NCBI GenBank assembly: GCA_043101635.1
Contig: JBICIE010000267.1
Span: forward strand, 1 to 61,770
From: CAYMJK01 sp043101635
Lineage (GTDB): Bacteria; Planctomycetota; Phycisphaerae; Phycisphaerales; UBA1924
DNA length: 61,770 nt
Direction of reading: 5' to 3'
Shown: positions 35,972-43,438 of the stretch, piece after piece
Layout: each line of letters begins with the position of its first letter
How positions within the stretch are numbered: position 1 is the first letter of the stretch
Notes under the pieces: model-generated
The model's database searches: none
The model's input: only the letters and a program-made list of their open reading frames with translations
Told to the model about the DNA's origin: nothing
Program-made: the position numbers and the translations under genes

Positions 35972-35996
35972 GCAGCATGGAGTCCTGCCCCACTCG
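35972..35996. repeat. Palindromic repeat family B, copy 3 (imperfect)
   Basis: GCAGCAT-GGA-GTCCTGC followed by CCCACTCG. Two stem positions no longer pair. Confidence 0.65.
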
Positions 35997-36061
35997 CCTC
36001 TGCGCGCGCGTCGAAGGTGGCCGGGGAGCGGGGCCAGACGACCCGGAGAAGGGGGCGAAGA

Positions 36062-36086
36062 CCCCCCACGGAGTGGGAGGGTACCC
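36062..36086. repeat. Palindromic repeat family A, copy 3
   Basis: CCCCCCAC-GGA-GTGGGAGGG followed by TACCC; one mismatch in the stem. It lies 72 bp before nuoD. Confidence 0.8.
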
Positions 36087-36157
36087 AGGGCCCCCTGAGC
36101 CGGGCCGTCGCTACCATTGCCGCCCCCGGGGAGTAGCCGGGGATTGAGGAGGCGACC

Positions 36158-37447
36158 GTGCCGTACACGCTCAAGCCGTCCGACGGCTTTGACGTCGATA
36201 TCGAGACCACCGGGTACCTCTCCGAGCACGTCGATACCGGCGACCGGTGGACGCTGAACTTCGGCCCCCAGCACCCGGCCACGCACACCACGCTGCGCCT
36301 GGTGCTGGAGCTGGATGGCGAGCGGGTGGCACGCTGCACGCCGCACATCGGCTACCTGCACTCCGGCTTCGAGAAGCTGGCCGAGGCGCTGGATTACAAC
36401 CAGTACGTCTCGATCGTCAGCCGCATGAACTACCTGAGCCCGATCGCGAACGACATCTGCTGGCACCACGCCGTGGAGACGCTTTTCGGCATCGAACTGA
36501 CGCCCCGCTGCAAGGTGCTGCGCACCATCATGGCGGAGATGGCCCGCATTCAGGACCACCTGCTGTGCGTCGGGGCGACGGCGCTCGACCTCGGGGCCTT
36601 CACCGGCTTTCTGTACGCGTTCAACCCGCGCGAGAAGATCTACGACCTGTGCGACTTCATCGCCGGCCAGCGCTACCACCCGGACTGGACCCGCGTCGGT
36701 GGCGCCATGCAGGACCTGCCCGATGAAGACAAGTTCAAGTGGCTGGTGCACGACTTCATCGACCGCGACTGCCCGCAGGCGATCAAGGACCTGGAGAAGC
36801 TGGTCGAGCGCAACCGCATCTTCATCGACCGCACCCGCGGCGTGGGCGTGCTGACCAAGCAGCAGGCCATCGACTGGTCGGCCACCGGGCCGATCGCCCG
36901 CGGCAGCGGCGTGCTGCGCGACCTGCGCAAGGACTTCCCCTACCTGTGCTACAAGGACAACTGGGACGGGCAGGGCGCCGAGGCGGTGAAGTTCAGCGTG
37001 CCGGTGTGCGACGACGGGGACGTGTACGCCCGCTTCCTGGTGCGCCTCGAGGAGATCCGCCAGTCGATCGGCATCATCAGCCAGCTCATCGACAACATCC
37101 CGGGCGGGCCGATCGACACCTTCGCCGACTCGAAGATGGTCAAGCCGCCCAAGAGCGAGGTGTACGGCTCCATCGAGGGGCTGATCCAGCACTTCGAACT
37201 GATCATGACCAACCGCGGCTGGGAGCCGCCGGTGGCCGAGGCCTACGGCGCCAACGAGACGGCCAACGGCGAGCTCGGCTATTACGTCGTGAGCGACGGC
37301 GGCCCGCGCAGTTGGCGCGTCAAGACCCGGCCGCCGAGCTTCATCAACTACCAGCTCATGAGCCTGATGACCGAGGGGCACATGCTGGCGGATGTGGTGG
37401 CGATCCTGGGGTCGCTGAACATCGTGGCGGCGGAACTGGACCGGTAG
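36158..37447 (+). CDS. nuoD: NADH-quinone oxidoreductase subunit D (orphan)
   Basis: 429 residues; the 49-kDa subunit of respiratory complex I, on the quinone-binding peripheral arm. Signatures: NFGPQHPATHTTLRLVLEL, HIGYLHSGFEKLAE, YLSPIANDICW, and the C-terminal PPSFINYQLMSLMTEGHMLA with the Asp of DVVAILGS. The start is GTG at 36158 with AGGAGG eight bases upstream. In most genomes nuoD lies in the nuoA-N operon; here it is alone, between repeat elements and an unrelated ATPase, so the rest of complex I must be elsewhere. The sequence looks intact and functional. Confidence 0.95.
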   Translation: MPYTLKPSDGFDVDIETTGYLSEHVDTGDRWTLNFGPQHPATHTTLRLVLELDGERVARCTPHIGYLHSGFEKLAEALDYNQYVSIVSRMNYLSPIANDICWHHAVETLFGIELTPRCKVLRTIMAEMARIQDHLLCVGATALDLGAFTGFLYAFNPREKIYDLCDFIAGQRYHPDWTRVGGAMQDLPDEDKFKWLVHDFIDRDCPQAIKDLEKLVERNRIFIDRTRGVGVLTKQQAIDWSATGPIARGSGVLRDLRKDFPYLCYKDNWDGQGAEAVKFSVPVCDDGDVYARFLVRLEEIRQSIGIISQLIDNIPGGPIDTFADSKMVKPPKSEVYGSIEGLIQHFELIMTNRGWEPPVAEAYGANETANGELGYYVVSDGGPRSWRVKTRPPSFINYQLMSLMTEGHMLADVVAILGSLNIVAAELDR

Positions 37448-37604
37448 GGCTGGGTGGCAGGTGGGTTCCTCGCGGGCGATGTACGTCCTATAACTCGGCA
37501 GAGGTAGGCCGCAAGCCTGCTTGGCGGGGCACGAGAGCCCACATTAACGGCGTTACTATGACAAGTATCGCTTCTACTAGGGCACATTGCGCCTACACTA
37601 GCCC

Positions 37605-38930
37605 ATGCAATCCAACCCCGAGCCGATACGCCTGACGGAAGCGGAGGCTGAGCGGCTGACCCTGCTGGCTGGCCAGGCCTTCACCCCGCGCACGCCGATC
37701 AGCAGTCGAGAGCTCTTCGCCGGCCGCTGGGGCGAGATCAAACAGCTTGTCGACGCAGTCAGCCAAGTCGGGTTACACGTGGTTCTCTACGGCGAACGCG
37801 GGGTCGGCAAGACCTCTCTTGCGAACGTGATCCCGTTCCTGTTGGAGTACTTTGACAAGGAGTCAAAGGAGCCTCGAGATCGTCCTCGGATCGTCGTGCG
37901 GACGACAGCGAACACGACAGATTCATTCGCGTCTGTCTGGGGAAAGGCGCTTGATGAGATCTACTGGCACGAGGATGCGCCAACCTTCGGGTTCAAGCCG
38001 AAGCCAGGCACAAAGGTCGTGACGCTCCGACAGGCATACGGCCTCGAAGGCGACCTGACGATCGACGATGTTCGTCGTGTGTTGACGACTCTTCCGGGGT
38101 CGGTATTCATAATAGATGAGTTCGACCGACTCCCACCCGAGCACACTACACAATTCACCGATTTGATCAAAGCCCTTGCTGACGGCGCTGTAGAAACGAC
38201 CATCATACTGGTTGGTGTTGCGGAGACGGTCGATAGTCTGGTGCGAGATCATGCCTCGATACCTCGGGCGCTCGTGCAAGTACCACTGAAACCGATGCAG
38301 ATCAGCGAATTGCGAGAGATCCTCGAGAATGCCGAGAAGAAGCTCGGAATCGTAATCGAGCGAGACGCTGGAGAGCGCATCGCGGTCATGTCGCAGGGGC
38401 GGCCTCACTACACACACCTGGTCGGCCTTCTTGCAGTTCGCGCCGCATGTGCACGGTGGAGCGGCGTCGTCTTTTCCACAGATGTATCCAGAGCATTCGA
38501 GCAAGCAGTGAGGGCGGCGGACCACACCATTTCGAAGCTATACACCGAAGCAACGCACAGCGCCCATGCCGGAGCATTGTGGGGCCAGGTCCTGCTCGCG
38601 GGCGCTATAGCTGCCGCGAGCGACTCGGACGCATTCGGGTATTTCCAGCCGGCAAGCGTGGTGGAGCCGCTGACTGCAATCTTGAAGAAGGACCGCCCGG
38701 TACAGATTTCAACGTTCAACGGGCATCTCGGCGAGTTCTGCACTGATAAACGCCCGGTGCTGGAGCGCACCGGGCATCCACGCGCCTATCGCTACCGCTT
38801 TCGTGACCCACTCGTTCCGCCGTACGTGCTTATGCGCGGAGTTGCCGATGGAATGATCGGGGCCGAAACTCTGGCGAAGCTCCTGAGGATGCCGACCACT
38901 GCTCTCCCCTACTCGTCGCAGGAGGACTGA
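37605..38930 (+). CDS. Orc1/AAA-type ATPase, lower GC, likely acquired
   Basis: 441 residues. Walker A is GERGVGKTS, Walker B is VFIIDEFDRL, and sensor-1-like IILVGVAETVD follows. The N-terminal part has SSRELFAGRWGEIKQLVDAV, typical of the Orc1-like AAA set found in mobile and defence-related genes. The C-terminal 150 residues form an unrecognised winged-helix or substrate domain. Codons are clearly less GC-rich than flanking genes (50% in the line 38101-38160 by count), implying horizontal transfer. No partner gene is adjacent. Defence or DNA handling is possible but not shown. Confidence 0.8.
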   Translation: MQSNPEPIRLTEAEAERLTLLAGQAFTPRTPISSRELFAGRWGEIKQLVDAVSQVGLHVVLYGERGVGKTSLANVIPFLLEYFDKESKEPRDRPRIVVRTTANTTDSFASVWGKALDEIYWHEDAPTFGFKPKPGTKVVTLRQAYGLEGDLTIDDVRRVLTTLPGSVFIIDEFDRLPPEHTTQFTDLIKALADGAVETTIILVGVAETVDSLVRDHASIPRALVQVPLKPMQISELREILENAEKKLGIVIERDAGERIAVMSQGRPHYTHLVGLLAVRAACARWSGVVFSTDVSRAFEQAVRAADHTISKLYTEATHSAHAGALWGQVLLAGAIAAASDSDAFGYFQPASVVEPLTAILKKDRPVQISTFNGHLGEFCTDKRPVLERTGHPRAYRYRFRDPLVPPYVLMRGVADGMIGAETLAKLLRMPTTALPYSSQED

Positions 38931-38973
38931 ACGTCGGACCTCTGCGGTCGCCGAACCGCTCGTGGCGTGCCGC

Positions 38974-39852
38974 CTACGACCTGCTCCGTCCTCCCAGCAG
39001 CACAGAGACGAGTCGCTCCACCGCAGCCGGGTGCTGCGGAAAGAACAGCGATGGCTCGATCAGTTCAAGCTCGGACAGCAGCAGCGAGCCATCCTCGGCG
39101 CGCATGAGGTCGACACGGGCATAGAGTAGGTCGGCGGCGTCGAATGGCGCCGCGGCGATGATCCGCTCGGCCAGGGCATGCTCCTCGGGCGTCGGCGCCC
39201 GACCGGCGGAGACCTGCTCGTCGGCCCCGGAGAAGCGGGCGGACTTGTGCACCACGTGCGTGACGGCGCCGGCGATCCACATGACCGACGCCTCGCCGCC
39301 GTCGCGCTCGACGCTCGGCAGGTACGGCTGGATCATCATGTCGCGCGCGCGCAGATGCTCATCAAGGAACGCCTGGGCCGCGTCGCGCCCGGCGCCGGCG
39401 AACCGGCGCGTCTGGTAGCTGGCGGCGCTGATCGCGGGCTTGATGACGATGTCGCCCCAGCCCCAGCGCGCACAAATGGACTCGACGGACACTCCCTTGC
39501 CCCGCGCCACGATCTCCGTCGGCACGATCGGCGCCCCCGCCCGCTCGAGCTCCAGCAGATACCCCTTGTGCATGTTCCAGCGGACCACTTCGAGCGGGTT
39601 GAGCAGGCGCGTTCGGGCGCTGATGTGCGCGCACCATGTGTCGAAGGCGGCGGGGTCGAGGTGGTAGTTCCAGGTCGCCCGCAGCACGATGGCGTCGAAC
39701 CCGGCGGGGTCAGGCTGCTGTGCGGCGGGGGCGTCCCACGGGACCATCGCGACGGTCGCCCCCGCCGCGGCCAGCGCCGCCCGCAGCGGCGCTTCGTCCG
39801 GGTCCGGTTCAGGCAGTACAGCGCAGGTGGCCAGCCCGATGCGCAAGCCCAT
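38974..39852 (-). CDS. ATP-grasp ligase-like protein, coupled to a dockerin-tail gene
   Basis: 292 residues. The layout is that of small glutathione synthetase/RimK-type ATP-grasp proteins: VLRATWNYHLDPAAFDTWCA, WGWGDIVIKPAISAASYQTR for ATP binding, MMIQPYLPSVERDGGEASVM, and LLYARVDLMRAEDG with SELELIEPSLF for metal binding. These enzymes make amide or peptide bonds with carboxylate activation; substrate unknown. Its ATG shares a base with the stop of the upstream tail-bearing gene (TGATG), so the two are translated together. Confidence 0.82.
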   Translation of the reverse strand: MGLRIGLATCAVLPEPDPDEAPLRAALAAAGATVAMVPWDAPAAQQPDPAGFDAIVLRATWNYHLDPAAFDTWCAHISARTRLLNPLEVVRWNMHKGYLLELERAGAPIVPTEIVARGKGVSVESICARWGWGDIVIKPAISAASYQTRRFAGAGRDAAQAFLDEHLRARDMMIQPYLPSVERDGGEASVMWIAGAVTHVVHKSARFSGADEQVSAGRAPTPEEHALAERIIAAAPFDAADLLYARVDLMRAEDGSLLLSELELIEPSLFFPQHPAAVERLVSVLLGGRSRS

Positions 39853-40595
39853 CAGCACCCGCCCGCGAACGCGTTCTGGAAGGCCAGGAAGTCGAAGATC
39901 GTCAGTTCCAGGTCGAGGTCGAAGTCGGCCAGCAGGTCGCCGGCGGCGAAGGCGTTCTGGAAGGCGAGGAAGTCGAAGACGGTGAGCGTGCCGTCGGCAT
40001 CCAGGTCGGCCTCGCACGCCGCGGCGGCGCCGATGGCCCGCACCATCCACGTGCCGACAAACGGCGACTCGCTCATGCGCAGGCTGAACGGGGCCGCCCC
40101 GAGGTCGAGCGTCAGTTCAGGACTGAAGAACAGCCAGGAGCGCACGCCGAGCGTGTCCTGATCCATGCGCGCGGTCGACTGACGCTGGGCGACGAAGGCC
40201 GATGCGGCAACGAAGAAGCCGCCCTCGACCCGCACCGGGCGCATGCGGTAGTCGATGAAGTCCTGCGAGCCGGTGGCGCCGCTGACGGCGCTGGTCAGCG
40301 CCAGCGGCACTGCGTTGGCCGGATCGAGATCGTCATCCGGATCGTCGAAGATCATCAGCGTCAGGGGTGTCCCCGGCGGCAGGCTGCCGGAGAAGCTGAT
40401 GCGCAGGCCGGTGATCCACGGGCAGGCGGGGTCGGTGTCGAAGTAGTTGCCCCAGGTCATCTGGGCGTCGAAGTCGCTGGGGCCGATGGTAAAGCCGCCG
40501 GAGCCATCGTCGAGGATGTACTCCTCTGCGCGCGCAGGAGCGGCGACCGTCAGCGCGGCGCAGAGCAGGGCGCCAAGCGCGCGGGCCGGCGCCAT
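39852..40595 (-). CDS. Secreted protein with variant Gly-Cys dockerin tail
   Basis: 247 residues. Signal peptide MAPARALGALLCAALTVAAP then ARA. The mature domain is beta-rich (YILDDGSGGFTIGPSDF, LRISFSGSLPPGTPLTLMIF) and resembles the secreted domain of several tail-bearing proteins. The tail has DLDADGTLTVFDFLAFQNAF and DFDLDLELTIFDFLAFQNAF, with the Cys of the usual LCFQN replaced by Ala, and ends AGGC with Cys last. The start overlaps the ferritin stop by one base (TAATG). Confidence 0.8.
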   Translation of the reverse strand: MAPARALGALLCAALTVAAPARAEEYILDDGSGGFTIGPSDFDAQMTWGNYFDTDPACPWITGLRISFSGSLPPGTPLTLMIFDDPDDDLDPANAVPLALTSAVSGATGSQDFIDYRMRPVRVEGGFFVAASAFVAQRQSTARMDQDTLGVRSWLFFSPELTLDLGAAPFSLRMSESPFVGTWMVRAIGAAAACEADLDADGTLTVFDFLAFQNAFAAGDLLADFDLDLELTIFDFLAFQNAFAGGC

Positions 40596-41092
40596 TAGTC
40601 CCCGCCCCGCTGCGACAGCTCCTTGTCGACCATGAACAGGGTGCCGCCGCCTTTCTCGATCAGATCGAGGCGGCCGAGGATGTCGGCGACCTGCTTCTCC
40701 TCCTCGACCTGCTCGGTGACGAACCAGTCGAGGTGGGCCTGGGTGGCGAAGTCCTTCTTCTCGACGGCCATGGCGTAGATGTTGTTGATCGAGCCGGAGA
40801 CCTTCGCCTCGTGGGCCCCCACCGCTTCGACCAGCTTGCGGACATCGGGGGCGGGCAGGTTCGGCGCTCCGATGGCGGTGAGCGCGACCTCGTGGCCGCG
40901 GTCGATCAGGTACTCGAAGAGGCGGAAGGCGTGCTCGCGCTCCTCCTCGGACTGCTTGCGCATCCAGTGGGCAAAGCCGGGCAGGTCCATGGCCTCGAAG
41001 CGGGAGACCATGGCGAGGTAGAGGTGGCTGGCGGCCAGTTCCATGTTGACCTGGTCGTTGAGGGCGCTGGCGATGTCGGTGGTGAGTGGCAT
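40595..41092 (-). CDS. ftnA: Bacterial non-heme ferritin
   Basis: 165 residues from the ATG at 41092 (GGAG upstream); an ATG at 41113 that overlaps the fic stop is an alternative. Four-helix bundle with ferroxidase residues visible in NMELAASHLYLAMVSRFEAM, EEEREHAFRLFEYLIDRGHE and FVTEQVEEEKQVADIL. It stores iron as a mineral core. It is encoded between Fic and a secreted tail-bearing protein, with a VIT-type iron transporter upstream of fic, giving an iron theme to the block. Confidence 0.93.
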   Translation of the reverse strand: MPLTTDIASALNDQVNMELAASHLYLAMVSRFEAMDLPGFAHWMRKQSEEEREHAFRLFEYLIDRGHEVALTAIGAPNLPAPDVRKLVEAVGAHEAKVSGSINNIYAMAVEKKDFATQAHLDWFVTEQVEEEKQVADILGRLDLIEKGGGTLFMVDKELSQRGGD

Positions 41093-41109
41093 GGGGAACT
41101 CCGGAAGTG

Positions 41110-42432
41110 TCATTTCATGAGGTCGTTCAGGCGATCGGCGGGCAGGAACTCGAATCGGCGTCCCACCGATCGCTTCTGAAGGTAGCCGAGTGACTCGAGG
41201 CCGAGCAGATCGGCCCGCGCTGTATAGTACGAGACCCCGGAGGCCCGCTGGTGGGCTTCTATGGTGAGTGCGGCGTCCTTGTGCTCCAGGGCGCGCATGA
41301 GCAGCGTCCGCTGCCGCTCGTTGAGCCTGTCCTCGCCGAACAGGCGCCGTGCCGCGGCCTGCTGCGATCGCTTGCGCGACAGGTAGTCGGCCAGGTCCCG
41401 CCGGGCCTGGGCGATGATGCGCGTGTGATAGACGAGGAAGTAGGTGAAGTCGAAGTCATCGGTCTCGGTGTAGAGGAAGGCGCGGCCGTACTGGCCGGGG
41501 CTGGCGTAGATGAGCCGCGAGATAGGCAGGAACTCGAAGAGCCAGTATCCGGCGCGGAGCATCGACCAGTAGAAGATGGCTCGAGCGGTGCGGCCGTTGC
41601 CATCGCAGAAGGGATGGTCGTACGCAATCTGGAAGTGCAGCGCAGCAGCGCGGACGACGGGATGAATGAACTCGTCGGCCGTGATCGGGGCGCTGGCGAA
41701 CTGGCAGATGCGCTCGATGCGCGATGGAAGGTCAGCCGCGGGCGGCGGCTCGTGCAGGGTCTCGCCGAAATTGTCCTGTACGACGACGCGCTCATCGGGC
41801 CTGCGCAGGCGGCCGGCCTCATCGGGGTTGTCCAGCGTGTTCTCGGTGAGGATGCGCTGCACTTCGAGCAGCATGTCCATCGACAGGGGGCTATCGGAGT
41901 GCTCGCGCACGAAGCCGATGGCGCGGTAGTTGTTGACGATCATCTGCTCGCTGCGATCCCGCGGCCGGCGGGCCTTGCGGAGCATGTCTTTGGCCACGCG
42001 GACGGTGGTGGAGGCGCCCTCGAGCTTGCTGGAGGCGATGGCTTCCTCCATGAGGGCGCTGATGATGAAGCGATCGCGCTGCTCCGCGGTCACGGGGCTG
42101 GCGTCGTCGAAGAGCAGTTGGCCGGCGAGCTGCTGGTCGATGAGCATGAGTTCGCGCTGGACCGCGTCGGGCGTGATGATGCCCAGTGGTCGCCCGGCGC
42201 GATCAGAGAGCGGAAGGTCGCGGTAGCGGGCGAGGCGGCCGATTTTGATGACGCCCCAGAGGGTTTCGGGATCCAGGCCGGCCTCGCGGGCCAGGAACCG
42301 GGCCTTGTCCCAGTGGCGGTACTTGGCCTCACAGCGCCGGGCGACCTCGATGTATCGGGGGTCCGAGAACGCCGCGACGGTCTCGGCGCCTGCCAGGGTG
42401 GAGCGGAAATCGGGCGGCTGGGCGACTCTCAC
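41110..42432 (-). CDS. fic: Fic-family AMP-transferase with internal inhibitory motif and C-terminal HTH
   Basis: 440 residues. The active-site motif is HPFCDGNGRTAR, complete for AMP transfer to a hydroxyl side chain. Before it, SSKLEG matches the (S/T)xxxE(G/N) inhibitory motif, so activity should be self-blocked until relieved. The C-terminal 70 residues (LNERQRTLLMRALEH to the end) form a winged-helix DNA-binding domain, giving a possible repressor function. The start is GTG at 42432, with GAGGG nearby; a TTG at 42447 lies within the operator array and is less likely. Its stop lies next to the ferritin gene. Confidence 0.88.
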   Translation of the reverse strand: MRVAQPPDFRSTLAGAETVAAFSDPRYIEVARRCEAKYRHWDKARFLAREAGLDPETLWGVIKIGRLARYRDLPLSDRAGRPLGIITPDAVQRELMLIDQQLAGQLLFDDASPVTAEQRDRFIISALMEEAIASSKLEGASTTVRVAKDMLRKARRPRDRSEQMIVNNYRAIGFVREHSDSPLSMDMLLEVQRILTENTLDNPDEAGRLRRPDERVVVQDNFGETLHEPPPAADLPSRIERICQFASAPITADEFIHPVVRAAALHFQIAYDHPFCDGNGRTARAIFYWSMLRAGYWLFEFLPISRLIYASPGQYGRAFLYTETDDFDFTYFLVYHTRIIAQARRDLADYLSRKRSQQAAARRLFGEDRLNERQRTLLMRALEHKDAALTIEAHQRASGVSYYTARADLLGLESLGYLQKRSVGRRFEFLPADRLNDLMK

Positions 42433-42445
42433 GCGGGCCCTCGGC

Positions 42446-42519
42446 AACTATTGGTTCAACACAAACCAATAGATCGGCAACTATTGGCGAACTATTGATC
42501 TTGGTCAATACCAATAGTT
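42446..42519. promoter_or_regulatory. Operator array and promoter of the fic operon
   Basis: Five copies of an 8-9 base half-site: AACTATTGG (42446), CCAATAG (42466), AACTATTGG (42479), AACTATTGA (42490) and CCAATAGTT (42511). The first two form a perfect inverted repeat CTATTGGTT/AACCAATAG with a 7-base spacer. On the minus strand a TTGACC (42503-42508) and an AATAGT (42480-42485), 17 bp apart, make a likely promoter lying inside the array. Binding by the Fic C-terminal HTH is an inference. Confidence 0.6.
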
Positions 42520-42545
42520 TCGGATTTGAACGGCATCTGATCGGG

Positions 42546-43307
42546 TCAGGCCAAGCTTCCGAGGGCGACGCCGACGCCGTAGGCCATGATCGCCGCCAGG
42601 GCGCCGACGGCGAGCGTCTCGAGGCCGGAGCGCCACCAGGACTGCTCGACGAAGAAGCTCTTGAGGGCGCCGACGGCGAAGAAGGCCACGCCGGTCATGA
42701 TGGCGCTGGCGGCGAAGGGCGCCGGCAGCGTCAGGCCCGCCAGCGCCACCACGAACGGGAGCAGCGGGATGGCCCCGATGATCGCGAAGGCGACGAACGT
42801 CGCGGTGGCGGCCGGCAGCGGATGGCGGGTGGCGGTCCCCAGGCCGTGCTCCTCGGCGAGCATGGTCTGGATCCAGCGCTCGCGGTCGGCGGTGATGACC
42901 TGGACGACCTTCTCCAGCGTCTCGCCCTCGAAGCCTTTGGCCCGGAAGATCTGGCGGACCTCCTCGCGCTCGCCCTCGGGGTAGCGGTCGATCTCGATCT
43001 CTTCGGAGCGGCGGGCCCGGGCGGCCTGCTGCTGGTCGGCGCGCGCCCCGAGGAAGTTGGCCGCGGCCATGGAGAAGCCGTCGGCAACGACGTTGGCAAC
43101 CCCGAGGATGATCACGATGCGGGCGTCGAGGCTCGCCCCGGCGGCGGAACTGACGACCGCGAAGGTCGTCACGGCGCCATCGATCCCGCCGTAGATGAAA
43201 TCGGCGAGGTAGCTTCGCCGGGCGGGCGCGGCGAGGCGGTCGCGGATGAGCCCGTGGGAGTGCATTGCCCGCAACTGCTCGCGGGTCTCGGTGCCTTTGA
43301 TGAGCAT
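42546..43307 (-). CDS. VIT1/CCC1-family Fe2+/Mn2+ transporter
   Basis: 253 residues. Five membrane helices with the family's FIYGGIDGAVTTFAVVSSA and VVADGFSMAAANFLGA, a cytoplasmic charged helix hairpin (EEIEIDRYPEGEREEVRQIF to ITADRERWIQTM), and the C-terminal helices. It would export or sequester iron or manganese. The ATG at 43307 is used; a TTG two codons upstream also fits. Located 100 bp upstream of the fic operator and on the same strand as fic and ferritin. Confidence 0.9.
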   Translation of the reverse strand: MLIKGTETREQLRAMHSHGLIRDRLAAPARRSYLADFIYGGIDGAVTTFAVVSSAAGASLDARIVIILGVANVVADGFSMAAANFLGARADQQQAARARRSEEIEIDRYPEGEREEVRQIFRAKGFEGETLEKVVQVITADRERWIQTMLAEEHGLGTATRHPLPAATATFVAFAIIGAIPLLPFVVALAGLTLPAPFAASAIMTGVAFFAVGALKSFFVEQSWWRSGLETLAVGALAAIMAYGVGVALGSLA

Positions 43308-43438
43308 GGGCAAGACTACCAGCGTGGCGGGCGCGTGGCGGCGCGGTGGCGCCAGGGGAATGCGTCGGCGCGGAGATCGGTTATGCTCTGCCGCGGATCT
43401 TCCCTGGAGTGACGCCTGGAAGGAGCCAAAGGAGCGCC

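Larger units (their letters stand above)
35808..36157. other. Divergent intergenic region with promoter and repeats
   Basis: 350 bp between the divergent tail-bearing gene and nuoD. It holds the promoter at 35895-35926, a family B repeat at 35972 and a family A repeat at 36062. No reading frame worth calling. nuoD has the strong ribosome site AGGAGG but no obvious -10 box. Confidence 0.6.

Noticed and set aside
32111..36086. Clustered hairpins as a CRISPR array
   Set aside because: Copies are about 1-3 kb apart with no regular spacers and are self-complementary.
42432..42447. TTG at 42447 as start of fic
   Set aside because: It overlaps the first operator half-site and has no ribosome site; GTG at 42432 has GAGGG five bases upstream.
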